Shown here piece by piece: positions 9,196-18,735 of a stretch of DNA of 47,643 nt. The DNA lies in assembly GCA_027604185.1 (NCBI GenBank), contig JADGKB010000106.1:1-47643 (forward strand), given 5' to 3'. The notes beneath the pieces were generated by a model. It saw only the letters and a program-made list of their open reading frames with translations, was not told the DNA's origin and ran no database searches. The stretch's first letter is position 1, and every line of letters begins with the position of its first letter. A program made the position numbers and the translations under genes. Source of the stretch: Boothiomyces macroporosus (Eukaryota; Chytridiomycota; Chytridiomycetes; Rhizophydiales; Terramycetaceae).

Positions 9196-10588
9196 TTATA
9201 ATGGAACTTGTTCTAAGCGAATGATTACATCAGTTAAAATAGGAATCAATCTAACATTAGCAAACCTTACTCTTTGATCGGAGAAGACCTCTTGACTCCA
9301 TAAATGGAGTTTTCAGTAGCGTGCTTTTGGCAAAGAATCAATCCGTCATTAATAGCAGCCTTGTCTGGCTTATTACTCAGTGTCAAAAAACAATTGACAC
9401 ATCTAAAACACTCCTCGTGCCAGATCCACTCGTTCAGAGTAAACCCATCAGTATCAATACCAGTTTTGCAGTTCTGACATACACTATACTTTTGGAGTTC
9501 CTTTTCGTTGTGAATTGACCCATTTGATTTCAATGTAGATATCTGTTCAACGTTTTCCAAAAATCTAGAAATCCATCTTTCCCTTGGCGAGTAGTCGTAC
9601 TATATAAACAAACAATTACCAGCTTGATTGCATGATGAAGCCCAGATTTAATCAATTCCAACATTGAATTTGCAAACGCGGTTACTCTAGCAATGTTATC
9701 TTGAGGGTCTGGAGAGTAACTCTTTACCAAAATAGAGAACCAGTTCAACAATGAAGTCAACAATTTCTTGCATTGAGCCATCCCAGTTCCTTCCAAATTC
9801 TTTGCTCTCAGTTCCTCATCCAAGGACGAAATCAATGTAAGGAGGTACCCAACGTGGTAAATCAACAGCTTTTGATTCTTCAGCTGGACGCTGCGATTTT
9901 TCAATGACGATGAAACCACAATTTCCGCTACTAGCTCAGCGTTAATCTCTTCAAAGCTTGACAATACAGATAAAATCTTTTCCACAATTAAAATGGTATC
10001 GACATGGATTTCAAATTGATCTCGTTAGCAGGTATTTACCTTTAGGACTAAACTTTTCATAGTTTGCGACTTTGACGTTGCAGCCCCACAGCTGGTTAAG
10101 CATAAAACAAGATGGATGCCAGATAGCATCCTGCTCCTCGACCAAATTCTCAGAGACAAAGGTATTACACCCTGCACAAAAAGTGCCACCAATTAAAAAA
10201 AAGTGTTGTTCACAATAAATTTGGCCTTCATGTTCCAAATACTGCTCATACGACCTAATTTTTTCATCACAGACAACGCAACTAGGATTAGAATCGATTA
10301 CCAAAAGTGCTCCTCGTGGTATTTGGCAGAAGTGGTTGATACGTATGGACCCCTCAAGGGCTTTGTACAATGTGTACACAACAAATCCTTTCTTCTAAAA
10401 TAATCTAATTCGCAAAAGAACTGCGGTGGTCTGTTTGGTTCCTGAATACTAAAGTACTGGTCTGCGATGGGTTCGCTGCAGTCCTGACAGTTGAAGCATT
10501 CCAAATGAAATTTCAAGTCTTTTGAGCGCATGTAAGGGCCGGAAATATCCTTTTTGCAATGAAAACATATCCTCTCTGCATGCACCAT
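9196..10588 (-). CDS. Four-LIM-domain protein (Lrg1/paxillin-like) without RhoGAP
   Basis: 437 residues in five exons. Introns are 10282-10301, 10021-10039, 9600-9619 and 9251-9270 (19-20 nt), giving 438 codons exactly. LIM domains are zinc-binding double fingers used as protein-interaction modules. LIM1 starts CFHCKKDISGPY, LIM2 CTHCTKPLRGPY, LIM3 CAGCNTF (its second half is degenerate), and after a helical middle region of about 170 residues LIM4 starts CQNCKTG and ends in CQKH. This LIM-LIM-LIM-helical-LIM order resembles the N-terminal half of fungal Lrg1 Rho GTPase-activating proteins. However, the chain ends about 18 residues after the last LIM with no RhoGAP domain. The last intron removes a stop-containing segment, so the final exon is inferred. 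Confidence 0.87.
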
Positions 10589-11001
10589 TCTTTAGTAAAC
10601 TTTTTCTGAAACTGCGGTTGCTTAAAAGATAGCTAAAAATAGAACCTCAAATGATGGGGGCGGGGACATTGCACGGCCTACACTCTAGAAACCAAGACGG
10701 CATTCTTCAAGGCGGAGCTGATCGAATAGCTCAACATTATCCATCAATATTATTTACTGATGTCCAAGTGAGGCTCAGCATGTTTTAAATTTGCAATTGA
10801 TTAACATTCAATTCGGTCCCTTTGGATATTTTCAATCAATCCAATGAGATAAATGCCTCAAATTGCACTCCTAAATATACAGGACTAGGCAGGCATTGTT
10901 GAGAGCGCCAACAGAGAAACCTCCCAAAAACAGCCGCCAATGAAATTTCAACTGGGTCGTCGAATGATTATCAATCTTTAATTGTCCAATGGAAAATATG
11001 A
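10589..11001. other. Divergent intergenic region
   Basis: About 410 bp between the LIM gene and the four-helix membrane protein. There is a G-rich run near 10656-10668. No ORF, repeat or RNA gene was recognised. It presumably holds both promoters. Confidence 0.4.
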
Positions 11002-11804
11002 ATGTCTTGTGTTGGAAAAATCGCCGCGCCTCATTTTATGGTGAATTCAGAAAAAGTTTCACTATTTATCATGCCTTGGGATCCAACAGTCAGACCGCCA
11101 GCTTCGTACAGAGGACCAGCACTAATCATCGCCTTCATCGCAACAATATATTACTCTTTTGGACTGATGAGCTACTCGGCTTCCGACTCCACCATTTATA
11201 TTACACTCGTTCAGTTATTCATGTCGATAGTGGGAGTATTTGCGATCAGAGTTGAACACTTGCTTGCAGTCATGGTTTATGTAGTCTATTTCATACTCAA
11301 TTTTATATCGGACACTGTTTTGATTTCAATATACGAATTTGCCCAAGTGGATCAGCTTCGATCAGACCTGATGTCATCTTGTATTGCAACTTCTTCACCA
11401 GACGGAAGCATTTCTCAAACTCCGGATCAGTGCCAGGGAATAGTTGAATCGCAAATACGATACTATATTTCATACTATGTTATTGTTATTGTCGTGGAGG
11501 TAATTAAGTGTTAATTTAGCTTATCGCTTCCTTAATCATGTTTATGTACTATCACCGATTGAAAATGCGAATAATAGAGGAAGCAGCGTATAATGAAGAA
11601 ATGGCTGCAGCCGCTAATGAACCCGCGATTTATGAAATATGCAGGGAAGAAGTGGAGCTTGCAAATCTCCCTCCTTATACTCCGCCAGAAGAAAAACCTC
11701 CAAAGTATGACGTTTCTCTATCCACCAATACTTTGGGAGAATCCAGCCATCCAACCATCCCTGACGGTGAAGAGGAAGACCAAGTGGTTGATTTGCAAAA
11801 GTGA
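11002..11804 (+). CDS. Four-helix membrane protein with C-terminal PPxY motifs
   Basis: 260 residues with one 20-nt intron (11500-11519), exactly 261 codons. Four hydrophobic segments lie at about residues 40-58, 66-85, 88-110 and 150-180, with a Cys-containing hydrophilic loop between the last two. The cytosolic tail is acidic and carries LPPYTPPEEKPPKYD, i.e. two PPxY-type motifs. These are the recognition sites of WW domains in NEDD4/Rsp5 ubiquitin ligases, so the tail may direct ubiquitination and sorting. The first ATG in frame is 11002. ATG 11071 would give a shorter N-terminus. No family is recognised. The stop is 37 bp from the convergent hydratase gene. Confidence 0.75.
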
Positions 11805-11841
11805 CTCTAGTTTTGTTAATAAAATCGTGAATAGTTGTTTA

Positions 11842-12764
11842 TTACAACTTTGCATCAGTTGAATGTAGTTTACAAACACCTCCAGTAAAGACGACTTTTT
11901 CTCCTACAAAACAGGTGAACGCAATTACAACTTCTTTACCACTGGATACTTTCCACATTCTGGTTTCCAACTTGTCTCCAGGATAGACAGGCGAAGAGAA
12001 TTTGCCACCAATAGACTTGAACAACTTGTCGTCATTGCCAGCAAAGTGTTTTAGAATCGCAGCACTAGCAAAGCCAAGCGTACACAATCCATGCAGAATA
12101 GCGCCTTTCATTCCGATTCTTTTCCCAATTGAAGGATCCGCATGTAGCGGGTTGTAATCGCCAGATAGTCTGTAGAGTAATGCTTGCTCTGGATGAGTCT
12201 GATCTACTTGAACTGCATCTGGTTGACGTGCTGGCGGTTTGATTTCTTGAGCTTTAGGCTTTGGTGGACCTATATTACAGTTTAAATACCTCCGAATCCT
12301 CCTGCTCCAATTACAAATGCAGAAGAAACCATTTTAATCAGTGGTAGCCCTTTGCCATCGACTAAAGTTGATTCAGTAGCTACAACCATAGATTTACCTA
12401 CATCGTACACCCCAGCCAATTTGGTCTTTAATGTGAATTTCCCACCGGTTTTAGGTAAAGGATTCAACACTTCATAGTATTGCTCCCCGTGTACGAGTTT
12501 GTTGAGGTTGATTTTTGGCATTCCAGGGATATTCCAAGTCTTGCTGGACTGAGCTGCATAAGAATTAATGTCCAAGTAAGATCCTTTTAGTGGCAAGACG
12601 AGAGCATAGGTAGGGAACGCTGCAAAGTTCTTGTCCAATTCATAAGTGTATTTGAGATCATGAACCCCAATACCTAGGGCATAAAGAATGAGCTCTCTTT
12701 GATTGAATGTAACAGTTTCGTCTGGATACTGGTATCCTACTACTTTGCTTTGATCAAAAGACAT
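11842..12764 (-). CDS. Peroxisomal (R)-specific enoyl-CoA hydratase 2 (standalone MFE-2 hydratase)
   Basis: 300 residues in two exons; intron 12270-12289 (20 nt). The protein matches the hydratase 2 part of multifunctional enzyme type 2. An N-terminal non-catalytic hotdog half is followed by a MaoC-like hotdog with YRLSGDYNPLHADP and the G-x-x-x-P/S-I-L-H-G helix (GAILHGLC). Asp and His of the first motif are the catalytic pair in this family. It hydrates trans-2-enoyl-CoA to (R)-3-hydroxyacyl-CoA in peroxisomal beta-oxidation. The C-terminus is AKL, a type 1 peroxisomal targeting signal. Fungal MFE-2 normally fuses this domain to dehydrogenase domains, whereas here it stands alone, as in plant ECH2. 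The start at 12764 is the first in-frame ATG. Confidence 0.93.
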
Positions 12765-12891
12765 TGGGGAAAGAATCTCCAATGCAGAAATCCTGATATC
12801 GGCCGCGCCATATGATTGAACAAGATTCGGCCAAAGTGAACCCTGGATTAAATGGGCTGTATTCCTTCAAAATTAACCTTTATTTACATAT

Positions 12892-13840
12892 TTAAACCTC
12901 AATTTCCCATTCAATCGTTTGGGTGGATTCTCTATGTTCGCGACTGGATGGGTATAGATTTGTTGGTATCTTTAGTGAAGTTATTGACGTAGAGAATAGA
13001 GTATCCAGGTTCTTTACGCTGGTAAACACATCCTTGGAATCAGTAGATGAGACGCTCTTTGGTTGGAAAAAGGCCAGCCTTACCAAACTGTTGAAAACCA
13101 GCAGCATCATTGAAGAATGAACCGCCAAGACCGCACTAATGAATAGTTCCGAGATTGCATAAAACTCTGGGACTAGATTTGTGTAATTGATCAGAAAGAA
13201 TGAGGCTAAACTGATCCAGTCACAAAAACAACTCCCGATAATTGCACTAATACATTTTAAAACAGCTCTATATGATTCAGATCCATGTAGCGGTTTGTGA
13301 GTGCTTACCAAGTAAGCAAGATAAGATGCCTGAATATTGTCATAGAATACACCACCAACAGTGAATAATAGACCCACATTGGATGCCAACTAGAGTTAAC
13401 TATAGAAATACTGAATGGAGCCAGCTCTTGGAACTTTCTAATCTCAATACAATTACCGTCGCCCGCAATGATAAAACAATAGTTCCAAATACAATAGTGC
13501 ACACTTTAAATACATATATCCTGTCAGGAGTGATGATGCGTGGTCGGAATATCCCAAAAATATCTAATATCTGGATATTCACCAAGTAAATTCCCAAAGT
13601 TACTGCTGACCATAAAAAGATTACCGCTTCCAATTCAGATCCACTTGGATGGAAATATAAGTGAAATGACATTCCCATTTGTATCATATTAAGTACTTGC
13701 AGAAGCACCATGTGTGGTGTGAATTTTTGAATATGTTTGCGTTTCAATAGGATCGTTAGTGAGGTAAAGGTAGTGATATATCCAACGACTATAAGTACAT
13801 AATTAAATACAGTCCATGCTGTTACTAGAGTTGCAGACAC
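12892..13840 (-). CDS. Seven-helix membrane protein A (tandem GPCR-like family)
   Basis: About 308 residues; one 22-nt intron at 13390-13411. Seven hydrophobic segments are visible. Family landmarks shared with four downstream paralogues are a basic loop R-K-H-I-Q-K-F-T-P before helix 2, YDNIQ at the end of helix 5, CDWI in helix 6, and H-S-S-M-M-L-x-V-F-N in helix 7. The C-terminus is IEWEIEV. Helix 7 lacks the retinal-binding Lys, so it is not an opsin. No in-frame ATG precedes the conserved start. The open frame begins at a GTG (13840), so the true first exon, or a start through an unresolved micro-intron, is missing. Function is unknown; a receptor role is inferred from topology alone. 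Confidence 0.8.
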
Positions 13841-13986
13841 TATTAAAAAATGACTTTGTTTAGTGGCTTAAATAGCATGGATTCTTGTCAAAAGATCGGG
13901 GCAGTTTCAGGTATACCGTTTAGTTGTGTTGCCAGAAAAGAGCATAGAAAACGGACAGTGAATTAATTGGAGTGAAAAATACTACT

Positions 13987-14430
13987 TTATTCATTAATTT
14001 GTGAGGGGTCTATGTTGAAATAAGAGACTTGTTGGTTTAAGGAAACACAAATTCCATGAAATAAGTAGTCATCACAAAACTTGTCTTTTCCTGTCCAATA
14101 CTTTCTTTGTAATCGGGTAGGTCTATAATTTAACATGAACAATTCCAATATATTCTTGTGATTGTAAGTACAGGACTCAAGTAAATGTAATGCCATCTAT
14201 TCCGTCATATCATCAACATTCCAACTTCCAAACTCTTCATTATTCATGGATACCACCCCCAAAATATTACATTCGATAGCCTCGCAGCTTTCCCAATGCA
14301 AATTTAATTGGTTGGTGGTGCGGTTGCATTTCCGCGCTAAGCCACTTTTCCAAATTGGTATTAACTGTTTATGTGATAAGGATACTAGTTTCCCTCGTAT
14401 GCAATATTCAATTAGCCTTGGTGGATCCAT
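13987..14430 (-). CDS. Hypothetical protein, 140 aa
   Basis: ATG 14430 opens 71 codons, then a 21-nt intron (14197-14217) with a branch-like ATGAC and AG end leads into 70 further codons, with both frames closing exactly. No signal peptide, membrane segment or recognised domain is seen. The sequence has scattered Cys and Trp residues (HWESCEAIEC, KYWTGKDKFCDDY). It sits inside the seven-helix gene array but shows no relation to it, and its start is 46 bp from the three-copy repeat. Confidence 0.5.
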
Positions 14431-14475
14431 TACAAAAAATGAATTAACTGCTGATATCCAATGCAGCTGGACTCC

Positions 14476-14566
14476 CAATTATGTCCGTATAAGATTAGGG
14501 TATATTCAATTACGTCCGCTTAAGGCTACGGTATATCCAATTATGTCCAAATATTATGCGGTATAG
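14476..14566 (+). repeat. Three-copy 31-bp tandem repeat upstream of crystallin-like gene
   Basis: Units at 14476-14506, 14507-14537 and 14538-14566 share caattatgtcc, a variable 11-12-nt core and ggtata. The ends are conserved while the middles differ, which looks like a selected pair of short boxes with free spacers. The array lies 87-177 bp before ATG 14653 and ends 45 bp before the TATA box. On the other side it is 46 bp from the start of the minus-strand gene at 14430. Confidence 0.85.
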
Positions 14567-14611
14567 TCAGCCCTACTCAGGGTCAATCAGAATAAATGTA
14601 AGGGACCTTGG

Positions 14612-14619
14612 TATAAATT
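14612..14619 (+). promoter_or_regulatory. TATA box (TATAAATT)
   Basis: TATAAATT 41 nt upstream of ATG 14653 of the crystallin-like gene. Confidence 0.6.
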
Positions 14620-14652
14620 CAGAGTTTACAGCAAAGAACACTGCAGTAGAAG

Positions 14653-14994
14653 ATGATCTTGTCCACTATTATTGCCATGATGACTGTTGGAGAAGCCGCT
14701 GCATGGAAGCTTACTATTTACAACCAAGAAAACTACCAAGGCAATCACTTGCAATATCATAGCAACACTGGAGATAGAGGCTGTTACAGCTGGGGTACTT
14801 ATCCAAACATGAATGATAAAGTTAAATCATTCAAGTGGGAAGGAGATAGCTTAACCTGTCTTAAATTTTATGCAGATGCAGAATGCCGTGGAGATAGACT
14901 AGGTAGTTTCGTAGCTGATACTGACAGACCATCTGTCACTCAAAATGGTCAAAGAATGTCTAGTGCTTTCGTAGATGGACGTTTTGGATGCTAA
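14653..14994 (+). CDS. Secreted beta/gamma-crystallin-like protein
   Basis: 113 residues, no intron. A signal peptide (about 1-18, ending GEAAA) precedes a single domain of about 95 residues. The pattern is a Greek-key type motif: W-K-L-T-I-Y-N-Q-E-N-Y-Q-G, then a GCYSW turn and a V-K-S-F-K-W strand, followed by Y-A-D-A-E-C-R-G-D and a final Ser-containing strand ending in FGC. Four Cys (CYSW, LTCL, AECR, terminal FGC) could form two disulfides. Beta/gamma-crystallin domains in microbes often bind calcium, and secreted forms occur in fungi. Family assignment rests on spacing and is moderate. TATA box and repeat array lie upstream. Confidence 0.78.
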   Translation: MILSTIIAMMTVGEAAAWKLTIYNQENYQGNHLQYHSNTGDRGCYSWGTYPNMNDKVKSFKWEGDSLTCLKFYADAECRGDRLGSFVADTDRPSVTQNGQRMSSAFVDGRFGC

Positions 14995-15299
14995 ACAATA
15001 GAATAAAGGTACACTTTGCGTCTAAATTGTTCTTTTTATATTGTGATTTCACAGTTTCGTATTACCTTACAATCGACTGCAGGTATAACACAGTGCATTG
15101 AGGGTGGTTCGAAGCGCTATGTGGTTGCAGCAGGGAAACGAGGGTAGATGCCCTCTCCTAAAATAGCATTCGTTAATAGTATTGCATTTTGGGATTCGAG
15201 CCAATACAGTTTAAATTGCTAGTTGGCGATATTATTTGTCGAGCTAATCATCGAAACGCATATTTTCTTGCTCAGAGAACTAATTGCTTTATTCAATTT
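14995..15299. other. Intergenic, nothing supported
   Basis: About 305 bp between the convergent crystallin-like gene and seven-helix gene B. I looked for tRNA T-loop patterns (ggttcgaagc near 15108 and gggattcgagc near 15190) but could not fold a tRNA. Confidence 0.4.
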
Positions 15300-16268
15300 T
15301 TATCTTGCTGACCATTCAATGGTATCCAAAGAAAGTCTGTTGGAATCCAAAGCATCTTTTGGATATTTGATTAGACTGCAAAGTGAGGAGCTGTCACTCA
15401 TCAAATCGAGTATTGAAGATTCTTGGCTATGGTATAGCAGATTTGTCAAAGAATCTTTCCTCTCTTGAACCCCTGAACTAGTAAATCTCTTTCTTTGAGC
15501 AAAAGTCAAGTTTAATAGTTGATTAAAGAATATGAGCATAATTGATGTGTGGATTGAGAGCGCTGCTCCTGTTAATATTGCCGTTGTTTGGTAGAATTTA
15601 TTCTGTTGCGTTGATAAATGGACATAAAAGTTTGAGATTACACAAATCCAGTCGATAAATATACATATTACTATTGTTACTATTGCTTTCTTCATAATGT
15701 TCATTCCTTGGTTTCCCCTGTTAATTTTGAGCGAAGACACTAGTTTGAACAAGCAAATTGCTTGGCAGTTGTCATAGAGCACCCCTATCACCGCGTAACT
15801 GACACTGGCCAGGATATTGATCTGAGTTAGCACATTCTATACTCTACACAGTAAACTTTCACGGGGAATCTTCAAGACTATAGCAACTATTTCTATACAT
15901 TCCACAGCTAGCCAGTAGCAAGTGATCAGTGTTTTGAACACTGCAACTTTTGAACCAATGTAAATATCCGATCGCATCACGCTAAATATGTATAGCACTT
16001 GTATATTTACTTGAAAGATCCCCATTATTACAGTTGCCCATAACAACATTAAAATCCTGAACCCAATTGGTGTACTCACAACATACAAAACTATTGACAT
16101 GCATATTTGTACGACATTAACAATCAGCAGGGCTACAATGTAGTTGGTATACTGCTGCATTTTTCTTTGAAGCAGAATTATTACAATTGAATACAGTATT
16201 AGCAAGAACGCGACTGTGATCCACACGAAACAGAATAAGGTATATGCAATAAATAAGGCTTCGTCCAT
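15300..16268 (-). CDS. Seven-helix membrane protein B (tandem GPCR-like family)
   Basis: 315 residues from ATG 16268; one 21-nt intron at 15822-15842, giving 316 codons. It has seven hydrophobic segments. Shared landmarks are R-K-M-Q-Q-Y-T before helix 2, YDNCQ at the end of helix 5, IDWIC in helix 6 and H-T-S-I-M-L-I-F-F-N-Q in helix 7. The C-terminus ends DTIEWSAR, with the IxW signature one or two residues before the end seen in the paralogues. The cytosolic tail is Ser-rich and suited to phosphorylation. The intron sits in the same place as in A, D and E, just before helix 5. Function is unknown. Confidence 0.85.
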
Positions 16269-16403
16269 CTTGCTTGATTGCCGTATTCCAGTTTTTTATA
16301 GTTGCAAGGCTTTAGCGGGCTTAACACAAACTCAAGTGGAAGCCTGGAATCACACATGTGCCGACAACTTAACAAACAGTTGATTATCATGGTATAGTGT
16401 TTA

Positions 16404-17327
16404 TTATACATCCCAATCGATTGTATCGATGGTTCGATAGTTTTCTTCATTGTACTTTACAGGTGTCCAGTGGTAAACATAGGCTGGGCGAGTAAAACTT
16501 TTAGTTTCGGCTATGGCGGCAAAGATGTTGCATGTTGGTTTTGTAATAGTTAGATCATTCCTGGCACTAAACGGTTTTTGTTTCTTTAAAAAAGCCATGC
16601 TTACAAGTTGGTTGAATACCATTAGCATGACTGATGAATGAATGGCAAACGATGATGCGGTAAGGTTTGCCAATGGATGAAGCAATTCGTGCTTTAGGTG
16701 CGTATACCACATTAGAATGTATGCGCACACTCCAAGCCAGTCAATTAATAAACATGCAATGATGAGAATAACTGAACTTTGCAAGATTGTGATATCTTTA
16801 ATGCCACGATCGACCTTTTCTGAATATATCAGCCAGGTCAAAAAAATGGTTTGACAGTTATCGTACAAGATTGCAAACAATGAAAAAGCCAGACCAAAGT
16901 AATCCGAGATAATATGGATTGTGCTTTTGTACGGAGATTGAGTAATCAAAATTACCATTCTTAGTAGAATTGTAGCTAATCCATAAATGATCACTGTCCA
17001 CTTTGCAATTTTTACTCTTGAAGGGCTGACTATCGATGTCATGACGGAAAATATTCGCAGCACCTGTAGATTCACTAGCACAATCCCCCATGAAGACAAG
17101 AACCAACACAGACTGATGTATTCTTCTTTTTTCGCTGTGGGGATGAAAATCTCTGCGGTTAGTCCCAGCTGGATAAGGTTGACTAGTTGAAGCGCTATCA
17201 TGTACGGCGTGTATCTTTGAATTACCTTCCGTTGCAGCAGGTGGTTGATTGTATACAGGCTGTACAGAACAGCAAACGCAACCACTACATTCGCTAGCAC
17301 TTTCCAAAATAAATGAATGTCAAACAT
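16404..17327 (-). CDS. Seven-helix membrane protein C (intronless paralogue)
   Basis: 307 residues from ATG 17327 with no intron, unlike A, B, D and E. The family landmarks are present: R-K-V-I-Q-R-Y-T-P-Y-M-I before helix 2, YDNCQ at the end of helix 5, IDWLG in helix 6, H-S-S-V-M-L-M-V-F-N-Q in helix 7. The tail ends DTIDWDV. The sequence runs straight through the site where the paralogues are interrupted, so the micro-intron was lost precisely, or never gained. ATG 17327 was chosen because upstream in-frame codons only offer a TTG. Confidence 0.87.
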   Translation of the reverse strand: MFDIHLFWKVLANVVVAFAVLYSLYTINHLLQRKVIQRYTPYMIALQLVNLIQLGLTAEIFIPTAKKEEYISLCWFLSSWGIVLVNLQVLRIFSVMTSIVSPSRVKIAKWTVIIYGLATILLRMVILITQSPYKSTIHIISDYFGLAFSLFAILYDNCQTIFLTWLIYSEKVDRGIKDITILQSSVILIIACLLIDWLGVCAYILMWYTHLKHELLHPLANLTASSFAIHSSVMLMVFNQLVSMAFLKKQKPFSARNDLTITKPTCNIFAAIAETKSFTRPAYVYHWTPVKYNEENYRTIDTIDWDV

Positions 17328-17534
17328 GAGGAAATAGATACATTGATCCAATATATATTACTCGTATTAAGAAATTCGGGCTCTGGCATTGCAGCCACAC
17401 AGGGGACAAGGTAAAACCATGACACCAAGTCCAGTAACATTCTAGAGTGGATTGAAAGGGAGCCGCCCAATGGATTTGAAACGTTTGCTTAAGGCTTGAT
17501 TGAATTGGTCATATACTTTATGGACAATTTTATT

Positions 17535-18485
17535 TTACACTTCCCAATGAATGGAATTTAGTGTTCCAAAAACCGACTTTCTTCTTACTGGCTCTGGATA
17601 GTTCATGGTAATTGAAGCTTCTGCTTTCTTGCACATTTTTTGGAAAATGTTTGTATGCTCGTCTTTGGTATATGCGATTGCTACAGAATCCTTTTCATTT
17701 GATACATTTCTGGATTTAAACAGAGCTAGATCAACTAGCTGAATGAATACCATCAGCATAAATGAGCAGTGAATAGAAATTGAGGATGCAGTGAAATTTG
17801 ATAGGGCAAAGTAATAGCGCTCTTTCATTCCTGTGAATTGATTGAATAGTTGAGATGTCACTCCAAGCCAGTCAATCAAAGTGCAAACTACAATAACTAG
17901 CACCGCTTTCTTTGTAGAATTCGAAATATTGACTCCTTGAAGCTGCTTTTCAGAGTGTATAATCCACGTCAAAAACACTGACTGAAGGTTGTCGTATATC
18001 AAACACACAAGAATAAACCCCAAAGTAAAATAGCCAGCCAACTAAAGTTAAAAGGTAATTACTGGATTGATATAATTAGAAGGTGAGATATCAAATACCA
18101 AAATAGCAGTTCGCATTCCAACTGGTATCAGCCCCAAAACAAAAAAGAAAACGGCTGCCAAGTATATTCTTGAATCTGTAACAGAGGCTGGACATAGTAC
18201 TGAGAATAATTTGAGCACTTTGAGGTTGATGAATACTGCCCCAATGGTAACAAACACCCAGAGGATTAAGATTACTTCTATCTTTGTGCGGCTGTAGAAT
18301 GACAGGTCCGCTGTCATTGCTACTTGTGATATACTAAATATTTGCAAGACTATCATGTAAGGGGTGTAGGACTGAATGTGTTTAAGTTTGAGGAGAACTG
18401 TAATTGTGTAAATGCTAATTATAATCGACAGAGCAACTGTAACATAACTGGTTATGTTGACAAGCTGATCAGAGTTCACCTGCAT
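17535..18485 (-). CDS. Seven-helix membrane protein D (tandem GPCR-like family)
   Basis: 309 residues from ATG 18485; one 21-nt intron at 18042-18062 (310 codons). Landmarks are K-H-I-Q-S-Y-T-P-Y-M-I-V-L-Q before and in helix 2, YDNLQ at the end of helix 5, IDWLG in helix 6 and H-C-S-F-M-L-M-V-F-I-Q in helix 7. The C-terminus is NSIHWEV. It is closest by eye to C. The extracellular N-terminus is short, with a possible N-glycosylation site (NIT). Function is unknown; neighbours on both sides are paralogues on the same strand. Confidence 0.87.
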
Positions 18486-18735
18486 TGTAATCCGCAGCGG
18501 TTTATTATTGGTTTTTAAACACAAACCAAATTGTTGCCTCACGCAAGCCCACTGTCATTCTGAAACAACGACAAATTTAAAATCAATTCAGAATCATAAG
18601 AATAAAGCTGCGGCTACAAAATGAATTCCTGTTTATTAAATCACTGTTGAATTTGATTTACAAGTTGTCGCTCATGGCAACCGTCCATTTGCATGAAATT
18701 AAATCATTATTAACTCACTTCCAAATATAGAAGGC

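Noticed and set aside
611..14566. CRISPR arrays at the short direct repeats (611-705, 14476-14566, 24676-24714)
   Set aside because: The genome is eukaryotic with spliceosomal introns; the repeats lack uniform spacers of CRISPR size and no cas genes are present.
14995..15299. tRNA gene, from T-loop-like ggttcgaagc and gattcgagcc
   Set aside because: No acceptor stem or anticodon arm could be paired around either sequence on either strand.
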